Source of the DNA: Aquimarina aquimarini | Lineage (GTDB): Bacteria; Bacteroidota; Bacteroidia; Flavobacteriales; Flavobacteriaceae | Reading direction: 5' to 3' | Assembly: GCF_900299535.1 (NCBI RefSeq) | Contig: NZ_OMKE01000010.1 | Span: 246,164 to 310,163, forward strand | Length of the DNA stretch: 64,000 nt | In this document: positions 53,977 through 63,980 of the stretch, in pieces | Numbering within the stretch: position 1 is the first letter of the stretch | Layout: the number at the start of each line of letters is the position of its first letter | Made by a program: the position numbers and the translations under genes | The notes under the pieces: model-generated | Seen by the model: the letters and a program-made list of their open reading frames with translations, nothing else | What the model was told of the DNA's origin: nothing | The model's database searches: none

Positions 53977-54522
53977 CTAATTTTCTATTGTATCATCATC
54001 ATTTGCCCTATAAACAATTGTAATAATTCCGTCTGTTTTAGAATCATACATCTCTACGATAAAATTTTTATCTTCGTCAAAATAACCAACACTATTATTA
54101 GTATCTCCTGAGTTAACGATATAATATCCACTAGTACCGCTTAGAGGTCTTGCTTTTACAACTTTGTTCCCTGATTTATCCAAGAAAGTCATTATAAATC
54201 CTTTTTGGTCAGCTACTTTTGTATAGCTACGTATGTCTGATGAACTATGTGATTTTTTTACCGCTACTTCATCATTGATATATGTAACTGATTGATTTGT
54301 TTTACCCTCATCATCGGGATTAAGTTGCATTTTACTTTTCTTGGTGATGACTTCTTGTTTTTTGATAACTTTTTCTTCACCATTTGGGCCTTTGATACGA
54401 ATAATCTTGGTAACTGTTTCTGTAGAAGAGTTTCCATTATCATTTTTGATATCTGATTGTGAGTAGATAGCAGTAGTTGGTATCACTATTAATGCTATCA
54501 TAAGAGTTTTTAATATTTTCAT
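53977..54522 (-). CDS. secreted hypothetical protein (181 aa)
   Basis: A 181-residue protein with a signal peptide (KILKTLMIALIVIPTTAIYSQ, cleaved near residue 21 or 22). The next 60 residues are polar with repeated basic/acidic blocks (IIRIKGPNGEEKVIKKQEVITKK), then strands such as GFIMTFLDKSGNKVVKARP and SGYYIVNSGDTN. No domain recognised. It may share a transcript with the peptide gene 32 bases below. Function unknown. Confidence 0.65.
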   Translation of the reverse strand: MKILKTLMIALIVIPTTAIYSQSDIKNDNGNSSTETVTKIIRIKGPNGEEKVIKKQEVITKKSKMQLNPDDEGKTNQSVTYINDEVAVKKSHSSSDIRSYTKVADQKGFIMTFLDKSGNKVVKARPLSGTSGYYIVNSGDTNNSVGYFDEDKNFIVEMYDSKTDGIITIVYRANDDDTIEN

Positions 54523-54661
54523 TTGATTAGTTATTAAATTTAAATTTACAAAAAAGTGAAATATTCTGAAAATGATATGCCTAAAAAAGATAATAAGAAG
54601 CGATACATTATCGATTTTTTTTATGTTATATGGTTTAATAAATAATCTTATCGAAACCTAC

Positions 54662-54693
54662 TTGTATACTATCAATGAATACCATTATCTTTG
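54662..54693 (+). promoter_or_regulatory. promoter of ychF
   Basis: TTG at 54662-54664, 21-base spacer and a perfect TATCTTTG at 54686-54693. The ATG is about 57 bases past the expected start. Confidence 0.75.
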
Positions 54694-54756
54694 CAGACTC
54701 AAAATTAAAGGGGTAGAAAGATATGTATACCTCGACTACTATATAATATACGTACC

Positions 54757-55851
54757 ATGAAAGCAGGAATCGTAGGATTACCAAATGTTGGAAAATCAAC
54801 ATTATTCAATTGTTTATCTAATGCAAAGGCGCAAAGTGCTAACTTTCCTTTTTGTACTATAGAACCTAATATTGGGGTGGTTAATGTACCAGACTCAAGG
54901 CTAGAAAAATTAGAAGAATTAGTGTCACCAGAACGAGTAATTCCTGCAACAGTAGAAATTGTTGATATTGCAGGTTTGGTAAAAGGAGCAAGTAAGGGAG
55001 AAGGATTAGGAAATCAATTTTTGGGTAACATAAGAGAAACCGATGCGATAATTCATGTTTTACGTTGTTTCGATAATGATAATATTGTGCATGTAGATGG
55101 TTCTGTAGATCCTATAAGAGATAAAGAAACAATTGATATAGAATTGCAATTAAAGGATTTAGAGAGTGTAGATAAAAAGCTTGATAAAGTAAAGCGCGCT
55201 GCCAAAACAGGTAACAAAGAAGCTCAGAAAGAAGAATCTATTTTATTAAAAATTAAAGAAGGACTAGAAGCAGGAACTTCTGTAAGAGCAATTGAATTTT
55301 CAGAAGATGATCATCTTGCCTATGTAAAACCACTACAGTTTATTACTGATAAACCAGTACTTTATGTATGTAATGTTGATGAAGGGGCTGCCGTAAACGG
55401 AAATGATTACGTAGAAAAAGTAAAAAAAACAGTGGCATCAGAAAATGCTGAGGTAATTGTATTAGCTGTAGGTACAGAAGCAGATATCACAGAGCTTGAT
55501 GATTATGAAGAGCGACAGTTATTTTTGCAAGATATGGGGTTAGAAGAAGCTGGAGCTGCGATATTGATTCGTGCAGCATATAAACTACTTAATCAACAAA
55601 CATATTTTACTGCTGGAGTAAAAGAAGTGAGAGCCTGGACAGTTACTATAGGAGCAACCGCTCCACAAGCCGCAGGAGTGATTCATACTGATTTTGAAAA
55701 AGGATTTATTCGTGCAGAAGTTATAAAATATGATGATTTTGTACAATACGGTAGTGAATCAAAAGTAAGAGAAGCAGGAAAACTAGGAGTAGAAGGTAAG
55801 TCATACATCGTAAATGATGGTGATGTTATGCATTTCTTATTTAATGTATAA
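54757..55851 (+). CDS. ychF: redox-regulated ATPase YchF (OLA1 family)
   Basis: A 364-residue Obg-related protein that prefers ATP. G1 GLPNVGKSTLFN (residues 6-17), G3 DIAGLVKGASKGEGLGNQF, and NVDE in place of the GTP-specifying NKxD, which is the basis of its ATP preference. A coiled-coil insertion (about 130-170) and a C-terminal TGS domain (AWTVTIGATAPQAAGVIHTDF) follow. It binds ribosomes and modulates translation and oxidative-stress response. Strong promoter and terminator; it is monocistronic. Confidence 0.96.
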   Translation: MKAGIVGLPNVGKSTLFNCLSNAKAQSANFPFCTIEPNIGVVNVPDSRLEKLEELVSPERVIPATVEIVDIAGLVKGASKGEGLGNQFLGNIRETDAIIHVLRCFDNDNIVHVDGSVDPIRDKETIDIELQLKDLESVDKKLDKVKRAAKTGNKEAQKEESILLKIKEGLEAGTSVRAIEFSEDDHLAYVKPLQFITDKPVLYVCNVDEGAAVNGNDYVEKVKKTVASENAEVIVLAVGTEADITELDDYEERQLFLQDMGLEEAGAAILIRAAYKLLNQQTYFTAGVKEVRAWTVTIGATAPQAAGVIHTDFEKGFIRAEVIKYDDFVQYGSESKVREAGKLGVEGKSYIVNDGDVMHFLFNV

Positions 55852-55880
55852 CATCTTACTGATTAAATAGATACTATAAG

Positions 55881-55911
55881 AACCTTTCTAAATCTTTTTA
55901 GAAAGGTTTTT
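55881..55911 (+). terminator. terminator of ychF
   Basis: Arms AACCTTTCTAAA and TTTAGAAAGGTT with a four-base loop and a T-run, 29 bases after the stop. Confidence 0.9.
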
Positions 55912-55975
55912 TTGAACATTGTAATAATTATAATCATACATTTTTGTTGAATATTGAGAATTCTATCTTTAATAA

Positions 55976-56875
55976 ATGAAAAGTAAAGGATTATCATCAT
56001 ATGGGATTATACTTGCAATTATTGGTATAGTATTATTTTCTGCAAAAGCCGTATTAGTTAAGTTAGCATATAGGTTTGATATAAGTTCAGAGCACTTACT
56101 ACTATTTAGGATGTTATTTTCTCTACCAGTATATATCGTATTAGCCTTATACACTAAACCTGTACAAAAAGAGAATATTAAAAAGATTGATTATGTATGG
56201 ATTTTCTTTTTTGGATTTGTAGGATACTATTTAGCTAGTTATTTTGATTTTTTAGGCTTACAATATATTAAAGCAGGATTAGAACGAATAATTCTTTTTG
56301 TATACCCTACATTAGTCATTATTATTTCTAGAGTGTTTTTGAAAGATGTAATAACAAATAGACAACTATTTGCTATTTTATTGACGTATATAGGGGTGAT
56401 TATTACATTTTGGGGTGAAATTCATACAGAAACCGATCACCTTATATTGGGAGTTTTATTAATTTTTTTAAGTGCATTAACTTATGCAACCTATCTCGTA
56501 GGCAGTGGCTGGTTGATTCCTAAGTTTGGAGTTGTATCTTTTACTTCCTATGCAATGATAGTTTCATCAATGTGCATTATCATTCAATATTTAGTTTTTG
56601 ATAGACAAGATATTTTTAATTACCCTACAGAACTATACGTTATTTGCATTATCATGGCAATTTTCTCAACAATTATACCTTCTTACTTAGTTTCTGCGGC
56701 AATTGCAAAATTAGGAGCCTCTAATTTTTCTATTATAGCAAGCCTTGGACCAGTATCAACGATTGTTTTAGCTTATATATTTTTAGGAGAAAATTTATCA
56801 ATAATTCAAATTATTGGTGCTGTTATAGTCATTTTTGGTGTATACGTAGTCTCTCGAAAAAATAAGGTAAGATAA
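55976..56875 (+). CDS. EamA/DMT-family transporter 2
   Basis: A 299-residue ten-helix DMT transporter with two EamA repeats; the N-terminal helix IILAIIGIVLFSAKAVLVKLAY and the C-terminal IIQIIGAVIVIFGVYVVSRK are typical. It is not a close copy of the transporter at 589-1422. The substrate is unknown. TATCTTTA just before the ATG resembles a -7 element but leaves almost no leader. It lies between ychF and the histidine kinase. Confidence 0.87.
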   Translation: MKSKGLSSYGIILAIIGIVLFSAKAVLVKLAYRFDISSEHLLLFRMLFSLPVYIVLALYTKPVQKENIKKIDYVWIFFFGFVGYYLASYFDFLGLQYIKAGLERIILFVYPTLVIIISRVFLKDVITNRQLFAILLTYIGVIITFWGEIHTETDHLILGVLLIFLSALTYATYLVGSGWLIPKFGVVSFTSYAMIVSSMCIIIQYLVFDRQDIFNYPTELYVICIIMAIFSTIIPSYLVSAAIAKLGASNFSIIASLGPVSTIVLAYIFLGENLSIIQIIGAVIVIFGVYVVSRKNKVR

Positions 56876-57030
56876 AATCTATTCTTCTATAGATTCTATC
56901 AATACAACTCCTATCTATTGATTAATCTTTTTTTTATTACTTTAACCTCTTAATTGTTAGTGGTTTGATGATAGTAAGTGAATCGCCTAAAAAAGATTAA
57001 ACACATATCACTATAGATGTATAATTGACT

Positions 57031-58488
57031 ATGAACAAAGAAGGAATTAAGGTGTTATTGCTTATCTATTACCTCATTTGTGTAGGAATTACTGGTTATG
57101 GGCAGGTGCGTAATGATGTAGAGAAGAAATTATTTTTGGTACAGCTTACTGATGATATTTTAAATGAAGGAGTAGTTTTTGAAAAAGGAAAAAATGTACT
57201 AGAAGTGACTAAAAAAGAAAGTGTTATAGATGTTTTTTTAGTGATTTCTATTCTCTTGTCTGGTATTTTGTTATTCACATATATAAAATACAGGCATGTT
57301 CGTAAAAAAAATGTTCTATTACAAGAAGAAAATAAAACCCTGATAGAACAAAGGATTGAAGCAGAAAAACTTACAGATACAAAATCTCAATTTATATCTA
57401 CTGTTAGTCATGAATTAAGAACACCATTATATGGTGTTGTTGGAATTACTACTTTGCTATTAGAAGAAAAGGATATTTCTGGCAAGCATAAAAAATTATT
57501 AGATTCCTTAAAGTTTTCAGGAGATTATCTTCTAGATTTAATAAATAAAGTATTGAAAATAAGTAAAATTGAATCAAATAATGAAAAATTAACCAAAACT
57601 TCTACTAATTTATTTGAGCTCACAAAAAACTTGTTTTATTCTTTTGAGTATCAAGCAAAAAATAAAAATAATGAGCTGGTGCTAGAAATACCAGATGAAT
57701 TACCAAGAGTATTACATGTAGACTCACTTAAATTATCTGAAGTATTAATTAATTTGATAGGAAACTCATCAAAATTTACTGAAAACGGGAAAATATGGCT
57801 TAGAATTAAAATAATTTCTCTTGAAAAAGAAATGATTACTATTCGATATGAGGTAGAAGATAATGGAGTAGGAATTCCAGAAGACAAAAAAGAGTTTGTA
57901 TTTCAGAAATTTTCTCAGGTAGGAAGAGAGTTTAATAAATCAGAAGGAACAGGTCTAGGGCTATCGATTGTAAAAAACCTTTTGGAAATGATGGATAGCA
58001 AAATTAATCTAGATAGTAAAGAAGGAAGAGGAACCAAGTTTTATTTTGATTTAAAATTAGAAATAATAAATGAAAAAACAGTACAGAAAATAGATTGTGA
58101 CCACAAAAGTGTTCATCCTGTTTATAGAAAAATATTAGTAGCAGAGGATAATAAGATTAATCAAATTGTCACTAAAAATCTTTTGAATATTATTGGATAT
58201 GATTGTACTATAGTAGAAAATGGATTTAATGCCTTACAAATGGTTAAAAAAGAAGATTTTGATTTAATTTTAATGGATCTTAATATGCCATACCTTAATG
58301 GAACCGAAGCGACCAGAAGAATACGAGAGTTTAATCAAACAACACCTATTATAGCTCTTACAGCATCAGAGCTAAGTGAAGTTGGTAAAGAGTGTTTTGA
58401 TATAGGAATGAATGATGTGATCAATAAACCATTAAACAAAAATGATTTAAAAAATATAATCTCTAAGCACTTATCATATAATATCTAA
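57031..58488 (+). CDS. hybrid sensor histidine kinase / response regulator
   Basis: A 485-residue membrane kinase: signal or first helix (8-24), a short periplasmic loop (25-65), a helix (67-86), coiled coil, then HisKA with His127 in VSHELRTPLYG, HATPase with NSSKF, DNGVGIPED and GTGLGLSIV, and a C-terminal receiver with Asp416 in LILMDLNMP. The short sensor loop suggests it reads a membrane protein partner. No HPt domain or partner regulator adjoins it, so output must pass to others. ATG 57031 is used instead of the in-frame TTG six bases earlier. Confidence 0.92.
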   Translation: MNKEGIKVLLLIYYLICVGITGYGQVRNDVEKKLFLVQLTDDILNEGVVFEKGKNVLEVTKKESVIDVFLVISILLSGILLFTYIKYRHVRKKNVLLQEENKTLIEQRIEAEKLTDTKSQFISTVSHELRTPLYGVVGITTLLLEEKDISGKHKKLLDSLKFSGDYLLDLINKVLKISKIESNNEKLTKTSTNLFELTKNLFYSFEYQAKNKNNELVLEIPDELPRVLHVDSLKLSEVLINLIGNSSKFTENGKIWLRIKIISLEKEMITIRYEVEDNGVGIPEDKKEFVFQKFSQVGREFNKSEGTGLGLSIVKNLLEMMDSKINLDSKEGRGTKFYFDLKLEIINEKTVQKIDCDHKSVHPVYRKILVAEDNKINQIVTKNLLNIIGYDCTIVENGFNALQMVKKEDFDLILMDLNMPYLNGTEATRRIREFNQTTPIIALTASELSEVGKECFDIGMNDVINKPLNKNDLKNIISKHLSYNI

Positions 58489-58515
58489 ATGATAAACGAC
58501 TAGTATATCAACAAT

Positions 58516-60957
58516 TTAATTTACCTCTTTTGAGGTACTGTTATTTCTGTTTTTAACATATTTTTCTAACCATTGATCCTGTTCCCATAATAAATGTAAT
58601 ATCGATTCTTTTGCTCTGTATCCATGGCTTTCTTTTGGTAACATAACAAGTCTGGTAATAGCACCTAACCCTTTTAGAGCATTAAAGTAACGCTCGCTTT
58701 GAAGCGGATAAGTTCCAGAATTGTTATCAGCTTTACCATGAATTAATAACAAAGGAGTTTTCATTTTATCGGCATGCATAAATGGAGACATAGTATAATA
58801 TACTTTGGGAGCCTCCCAATAATTACGTTCTTCTCGTTGAAAACCAAAAGGAGTGAGTGTTCTGTTGTATGCACCACTTCTTGCTATTCCTGCAGCAAAA
58901 AGATTAGAATGAGAAAGTAAGTTTGCAGTCATAAAAGCACCATAAGAATGCCCTCCAACTGCAACTCTGTTACGATCGATATACCCTAAAGAATCTACTG
59001 CATCTATTGCAGCTTTACCATTTGCCACGAGCTGTTTTCTAAAAGAATCATTAGGTTCTTTATTGCCTTCTCCAACAATAGGAAAAGAGGCATTGTCCAA
59101 AACTACATACCCTCTGGTAACCCAATATAGCATAGAACCCCAAAATGGATATGTAAACCTATTAGGGTTGGATGTAGATTGAGAAGCGCTTGATTTATCT
59201 TTATACTCTACAGGGTAAGCCCATAATATCATAGGCATCTTTTCTTTTTTTGTACGATCATACCCAATTGGAAGATATAAAGTGCCAGAAAGCTCTAAAC
59301 CATCATCTCTTTTGTATTTTATAACTTCTTTGTGTACATTTTGAATACTAGTAAAAGGATTTTTGAAAAATGTTATTTGTTTTGGAGGATCTGTTTTATG
59401 AATGTTTCTTAAATAATAATTAGGATATTCATTAGCAGACTCTATTCTTAACAAAAAAAGACCTTTATCAATTGTTATCGCAGAATGAATACTCTCTTTT
59501 TTATTCTGGTATTTTGATTCATAAACCCGAGTAGTTTTATTAGATGCAATATTTAACTTATCTATAAAAGGAAATTGCCCATTTTTAGTATGTCCATCCC
59601 CAATCAAATAGATGTTGTTATTATTAATATGCACTACAGCATGTCCGTATTTATTCTTTATAGTTGCGGGGCTCCCAGGATTGCTATATCTATCTTGATA
59701 ATTTCTGTTATGAATGATAGTAGGTTTTTTGCTGGGTGTAGACGGAGAAAAAACATATGTTCTCGTATTTCGAGTATTCCACCAATAGTCATACGCAATA
59801 GCAAATTCTTTGTTGGTAGTCCAATCTATTCTTGCAAAACGGTCGATTGTTTTTAAAATAGATTTAGGAGTTTCATCAAATGGGGCATTGAGTTGAAATA
59901 TTTCATCTCTAAATTCTACATCCATTTTTGGATTCCCGTTATCTAAAGCTTCTGCCCATATCAATGTAGCAGGTAAGTCTTTACGCCATGTCATAGATCT
60001 TTTTCCTACTCTGGTAGCCATAAAGCCCTTTGGTAGTACTTCGCTGAGAGGGACTTTATTGATTGTTTTAAGTGTTTTTCCTGTTTTTGTATAAATTTTG
60101 GTTTCTTGTGGAAAACGTTTGTATGGAACCAAATAAGAAAAAGGCTTTTGAATGCTAGTTGCTATAATATAATTACCATCAGGCGAAAACGAAAAAGTAC
60201 TGTACATAGCTGCAGAACTCCAAACTGTAGATGTACCGTCTAAATTTACCTTTCTTATTTCTGAAATGGCTAATTGCTCAAAATTGTATTCATCATTAGG
60301 GTTTTTTAGTAAATCCTGATACGTTCTGTTTTGTGCTTTTGTTCCTTCACTGATTGTAATAGTTGGACCTGTAGGTACAACTTTTTGAGAATCAATTAAT
60401 GGTTTCTTATTAGCAGGAATACATTTTACCAATAAAGCAGAGCCATCTTTAAACCATTTATATGGAGTGCCTAAATTGGCATTGATAATTGCATTTGTAA
60501 TTTTGGAAGCTTCCTTTGTAATGATATCTAGTACCCATAACTCAACCCCATCATGTGTAGTGTTTGTAAATGTTGCTTTACTTTGATCAGGAGACCACTT
60601 AAAATTTGCTATCATAGCATTTTTGGGAATCCCTTTGATTTGACTAGTATTGTTATCTGTAGTTTTCTTTAATTTGATATTATTAAAATAGTTTATTCTA
60701 CTAGAAATATTGGTTTTAGGATTAATTCTTAATCCAGCCAGTCTTACTTCTTCTTGTGATAATTCTGCAATAGTTTTATAGCTGTTTCTGTAAAGAAAAA
60801 TTAAATGTTCTCCTTTTTTGTCAATACGCACAGAAGGGGCGGGAGATATATCTACTAAGTTTAAAATCTCTTTAGGAGGTTTTTGATAATTAACTTTTTC
60901 TTGAGCATTAGCATTAGATAATATCAATACCAAAAGAAGTGATTTTAAGAGCTTCAT
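58516..60957 (-). CDS. S9-family serine peptidase (S9D glutamyl endopeptidase-like)
   Basis: An 813-residue exported peptidase: signal peptide (1-18, LILSNANA), a beta-propeller (about 40-530) and an alpha/beta-hydrolase domain with Ser671 in GGHSYGAFM, Asp in LIHGKADNNSG and His in KESHGYRAK. The N-terminus (PPKEILNLVDISPAPSV, LAELSQEEVRLAGLRI-like) resembles the chloroplast glutamyl endopeptidase CGEP family as I recall it, more than DPP IV, so cleavage after Glu is possible. It probably digests peptides in the periplasm. Confidence 0.88.
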   Translation of the reverse strand: MKLLKSLLLVLILSNANAQEKVNYQKPPKEILNLVDISPAPSVRIDKKGEHLIFLYRNSYKTIAELSQEEVRLAGLRINPKTNISSRINYFNNIKLKKTTDNNTSQIKGIPKNAMIANFKWSPDQSKATFTNTTHDGVELWVLDIITKEASKITNAIINANLGTPYKWFKDGSALLVKCIPANKKPLIDSQKVVPTGPTITISEGTKAQNRTYQDLLKNPNDEYNFEQLAISEIRKVNLDGTSTVWSSAAMYSTFSFSPDGNYIIATSIQKPFSYLVPYKRFPQETKIYTKTGKTLKTINKVPLSEVLPKGFMATRVGKRSMTWRKDLPATLIWAEALDNGNPKMDVEFRDEIFQLNAPFDETPKSILKTIDRFARIDWTTNKEFAIAYDYWWNTRNTRTYVFSPSTPSKKPTIIHNRNYQDRYSNPGSPATIKNKYGHAVVHINNNNIYLIGDGHTKNGQFPFIDKLNIASNKTTRVYESKYQNKKESIHSAITIDKGLFLLRIESANEYPNYYLRNIHKTDPPKQITFFKNPFTSIQNVHKEVIKYKRDDGLELSGTLYLPIGYDRTKKEKMPMILWAYPVEYKDKSSASQSTSNPNRFTYPFWGSMLYWVTRGYVVLDNASFPIVGEGNKEPNDSFRKQLVANGKAAIDAVDSLGYIDRNRVAVGGHSYGAFMTANLLSHSNLFAAGIARSGAYNRTLTPFGFQREERNYWEAPKVYYTMSPFMHADKMKTPLLLIHGKADNNSGTYPLQSERYFNALKGLGAITRLVMLPKESHGYRAKESILHLLWEQDQWLEKYVKNRNNSTSKEVN

Positions 60958-61092
60958 AAATGATAGGTTATAATTAATATACTTATTTTATTATATAAAA
61001 ATAATTTAAACATTATTGTTAATGTCAAAAAAAATGGATTTGTTACTAGTTTTAGTGATAATTAATAAGAAAAGTTATCAAAAACAGGGTAA

Positions 61093-61863
61093 TTAGTATA
61101 AAGTATTAATAAACTCAGTTACTTTTTCAAGTATAATTTCAGGACTTTCTTTATGAGGTGTATGACCAATATTTGGTATTATTAAAGAAGCTGAATTTCC
61201 AGATGTATTATTTACAATAGAATGTACTTGATCGATTGTTCCATATTCATCCTTTTCTCCTTGAATAATAAGAGAAGGACATTGTATTTTAGGTAAATAC
61301 TTTTCGATATTCCAAGACTCATACTCTTTAGATAACCAAGTCTCTGTCCACATAGAAAAAACAGCTTCTGTATTATTCTGGTGATATCGTGTTAATTTTT
61401 CTTTTAAGTTAGTGTTTTTGTATGCTATAACAGCTTTTTTGATCCCCTCAATAGTTTCTGGTTCTACAAATACATGTGCTCCTTCTGTAATAATAGCATT
61501 AATTTTTTCAGGAAATAAGGCAGCAGCTAATAAAGCAATACTACCGCCATCACTATGACCAAATAATATTACATTTTTTAAATTGAGATTATTTATTATT
61601 TTCTCTAGAATAATTGCTTCATTTTTTAAATAATCAATATCTCTTTTAGAAGTAGAGAAAGGAGCAGATTTACCATAACCCTGTCGATCATATGAAAGAA
61701 TGTTTAATCCAGTTTTTAAAGCTATATGATTAGGGAAATCCCTCCATAATTCGATACACCCTAATGAATCATGTAAAAAAATAAGAGTTGCTTTTTCTGG
61801 CAATAAAAATGTAGGGTTGATTGATAGCTGTAATCGATATTGATCAATTATTAAATCTGACAT
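61093..61863 (-). CDS. alpha/beta hydrolase
   Basis: A 256-residue hydrolase: oxyanion segment LIFLHDSLGC, GYGKSAP, nucleophile Ser in LFGHSDGGSIA (about 103), Asp in IQGEKDEYGT and His in IPNIGHTPHKE. Length and order are normal for single-domain esterase or C-C hydrolase types. It has no signal peptide, so it works in the cytoplasm. The substrate is not known. It lies alone between the S9 and M61 genes. Confidence 0.88.
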   Translation of the reverse strand: MSDLIIDQYRLQLSINPTFLLPEKATLIFLHDSLGCIELWRDFPNHIALKTGLNILSYDRQGYGKSAPFSTSKRDIDYLKNEAIILEKIINNLNLKNVILFGHSDGGSIALLAAALFPEKINAIITEGAHVFVEPETIEGIKKAVIAYKNTNLKEKLTRYHQNNTEAVFSMWTETWLSKEYESWNIEKYLPKIQCPSLIIQGEKDEYGTIDQVHSIVNNTSGNSASLIIPNIGHTPHKESPEIILEKVTEFINTLY

Positions 61864-61991
61864 ATGGTTTTCAGTATAAAAATCAATAAAAATAGGTCAA
61901 AGTCTATACAAATTGTATAATTTGCACGTCAAAATTGAAACACTGGCACTTTTTTATAGTCTAGTGTATAGTAAATCATTAATTTATAACA

Positions 61992-63869
61992 ATGAAAAGA
62001 ACATTAGCCAAAATTTCTATTGGTGTATTATTGGTTGGTTGTGGAGCCAAAACCCCTATAAATGATATAGCCACAAGTATCCCTATAGCAACAGCATTGG
62101 ATTTAACACAGGTGAAAAATGATAAAGTACCAGTTGTCATAAATCCAGGGCGCTTTACTCAAGATACAGTAAAATATTCATTGCCCAAAGTAGTACAAGG
62201 TACCTATGCGGTAAGTGATTTTGGGAAATTTGTAGATGATTTTAAAGCCTTTGACTATGATGGTAACGAGATTAATGTAACATCAGAAGATACAAATACT
62301 TGGGTAATCACAAATGCTAAAAATTTAGATAAGATAACCTATAATGTTAATGATACATATGATATTGAGAATACCGATATCGGCACACCTTTTTCTCCAT
62401 CAGGAACCAATATTGAACCAAAAAATTATGTGTTAAATCTTCATGGATTTATTGGATATTTTGATGTGTTAAAAAATAATCAATATGCACTAGAGGTAAA
62501 AGCACCTACAGGAATGAAGAGAACATCTGCTTTGCAAAAGACAAGTGCGGATGTAAGTGAGGATGGAGCTGTAACAACAGATACGTATTTTGCAACTCGC
62601 TATTTTGATATTACAGATAATCCTATGATGTATGGTGATCTCGATGTAGAAGAGTTTATGGTAGGAGATATTAAAATAGTATTGAGTATCTATTCACCCA
62701 ATAATGTACATACTGCATCAAAAATAAAAGAAACAGTTTTTAAAATGATGAAAGGGCAAAAAGCATATATGGGAGATATAAATAGTACTCCTCGTTATGA
62801 TATATACCTTTATCTAGCATCAGGTGCAGAAGATGCACCGTCTGGATTTGGAGCCTTAGAACATCATACTTCTACTGTTGTAGTATTACCAGAGCAAATG
62901 CCTGATGAAGCCTTGGCATCGGCAATGATTGATGTAGTATCTCATGAGTTTTTTCATATCGTGACACCATTGAGTGTTCATTCTGAAGATGTACATTATT
63001 TCGATTATAATCAACCTACATTCTCAAAACATTTGTGGATGTATGAAGGAGTAACTGAATACTTTGCAACCTTATTTCAGGTAAACCAAGGATTGGTAGA
63101 AGAACAAGAATTTTATGATAAGATTATAGGTAAGATTCAAGGTGCTAGTAGTTATGATGATACAATGAGTTTCACAGTTATGAGTGAAAATATTCTAGAA
63201 GAGCCGTATGCTTCTAATTATATCAATGTATACGAAAAAGGAGCCTTGATAGGAATGTGTATCGATATTTTGATGAGAGAAGAGAGTGGAGGAAACAGAG
63301 GGATATTATCTTTGATGAAAGAATTGTCCTTAAAATATGGTAAGAATAAGCCTTTTGATGATGATAAGATTATAGATGAGATCATCACAATGACATATCC
63401 ATCTGTAGGTACGTTTTTAAAAACGCATGTGGTAGGAAAGACTCCAATCAATTATAAAGAATTTTTTGACAAGGTTGGAATTGCTATAACTTCAGAAAAA
63501 GTTAAAACAAATTATATCCAGAACTCAGGAGTATTAATAGTAGCAGGTAATCAAGAAAAAGGAACCATCTTTTTTACAGATTTAGTTGCTGATAATAGCT
63601 TTTGGGCAGAAAATGGAGCTAAGCCTAACGACGATATCATAGAGGTTAATGGAACCAAGCTAACATTGCAAAATGCAAATACGATTCTTGGAGGAACGTT
63701 TCAATGGCAAGAAGGAGATGATGTTGTAGTTAAGTTGAATAGAGCAGGAAAAGAAGTAATTATCAAGACCAAAGTGACTAAGTCGTATACAAACGGAAAT
63801 AAACTTGGCGTACTCAAAGATTCTTCAAAGAAGCAGACAGTTCTTAGGGATGCTTGGTTGAAGGGATAA
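61992..63869 (+). CDS. M61-family metallopeptidase lipoprotein with PDZ domain
   Basis: A 625-residue peptidase. Lipoprotein signal with Cys17 (LLVGCGAK). The N-terminal beta domain (about 30-240) precedes the gluzincin core: HEFFH at 318-322 and Glu352 in YEGVTEYFA are the zinc ligands, as in M61 glycyl aminopeptidases. A PDZ-like domain (about 510-610, with AKPNDDIIEVNGTKL) follows. It is probably anchored in the envelope and works on peptides. It has its own terminator. Confidence 0.9.
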   Translation: MKRTLAKISIGVLLVGCGAKTPINDIATSIPIATALDLTQVKNDKVPVVINPGRFTQDTVKYSLPKVVQGTYAVSDFGKFVDDFKAFDYDGNEINVTSEDTNTWVITNAKNLDKITYNVNDTYDIENTDIGTPFSPSGTNIEPKNYVLNLHGFIGYFDVLKNNQYALEVKAPTGMKRTSALQKTSADVSEDGAVTTDTYFATRYFDITDNPMMYGDLDVEEFMVGDIKIVLSIYSPNNVHTASKIKETVFKMMKGQKAYMGDINSTPRYDIYLYLASGAEDAPSGFGALEHHTSTVVVLPEQMPDEALASAMIDVVSHEFFHIVTPLSVHSEDVHYFDYNQPTFSKHLWMYEGVTEYFATLFQVNQGLVEEQEFYDKIIGKIQGASSYDDTMSFTVMSENILEEPYASNYINVYEKGALIGMCIDILMREESGGNRGILSLMKELSLKYGKNKPFDDDKIIDEIITMTYPSVGTFLKTHVVGKTPINYKEFFDKVGIAITSEKVKTNYIQNSGVLIVAGNQEKGTIFFTDLVADNSFWAENGAKPNDDIIEVNGTKLTLQNANTILGGTFQWQEGDDVVVKLNRAGKEVIIKTKVTKSYTNGNKLGVLKDSSKKQTVLRDAWLKG

Positions 63870-63946
63870 AAATAGAAATGACTAAAAAAAAGAGCCTGAA
63901 TATTTTGAGGGCACTGAAAAAGTCCTTTAAAAGGATTAAAATACGA

Positions 63947-63980
63947 GGAGTGAAAACGACAATGTTTTCGCTCCTTTTTT
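63947..63980 (+). terminator. terminator of the M61 peptidase gene
   Basis: GGAGTGAAAAC and GTTTTCGCTCC (one G-U, six-base loop) then a T-run, 77 bases after the stop. A smaller palindrome, TCCTTTAAAAGGA, precedes it at about 63923-63935. Confidence 0.88.

Noticed and set aside
54572..54760. 62-codon frame overlapping the ychF start
   Set aside because: It covers the ychF promoter and overlaps its ATG, and the product has no coding character.
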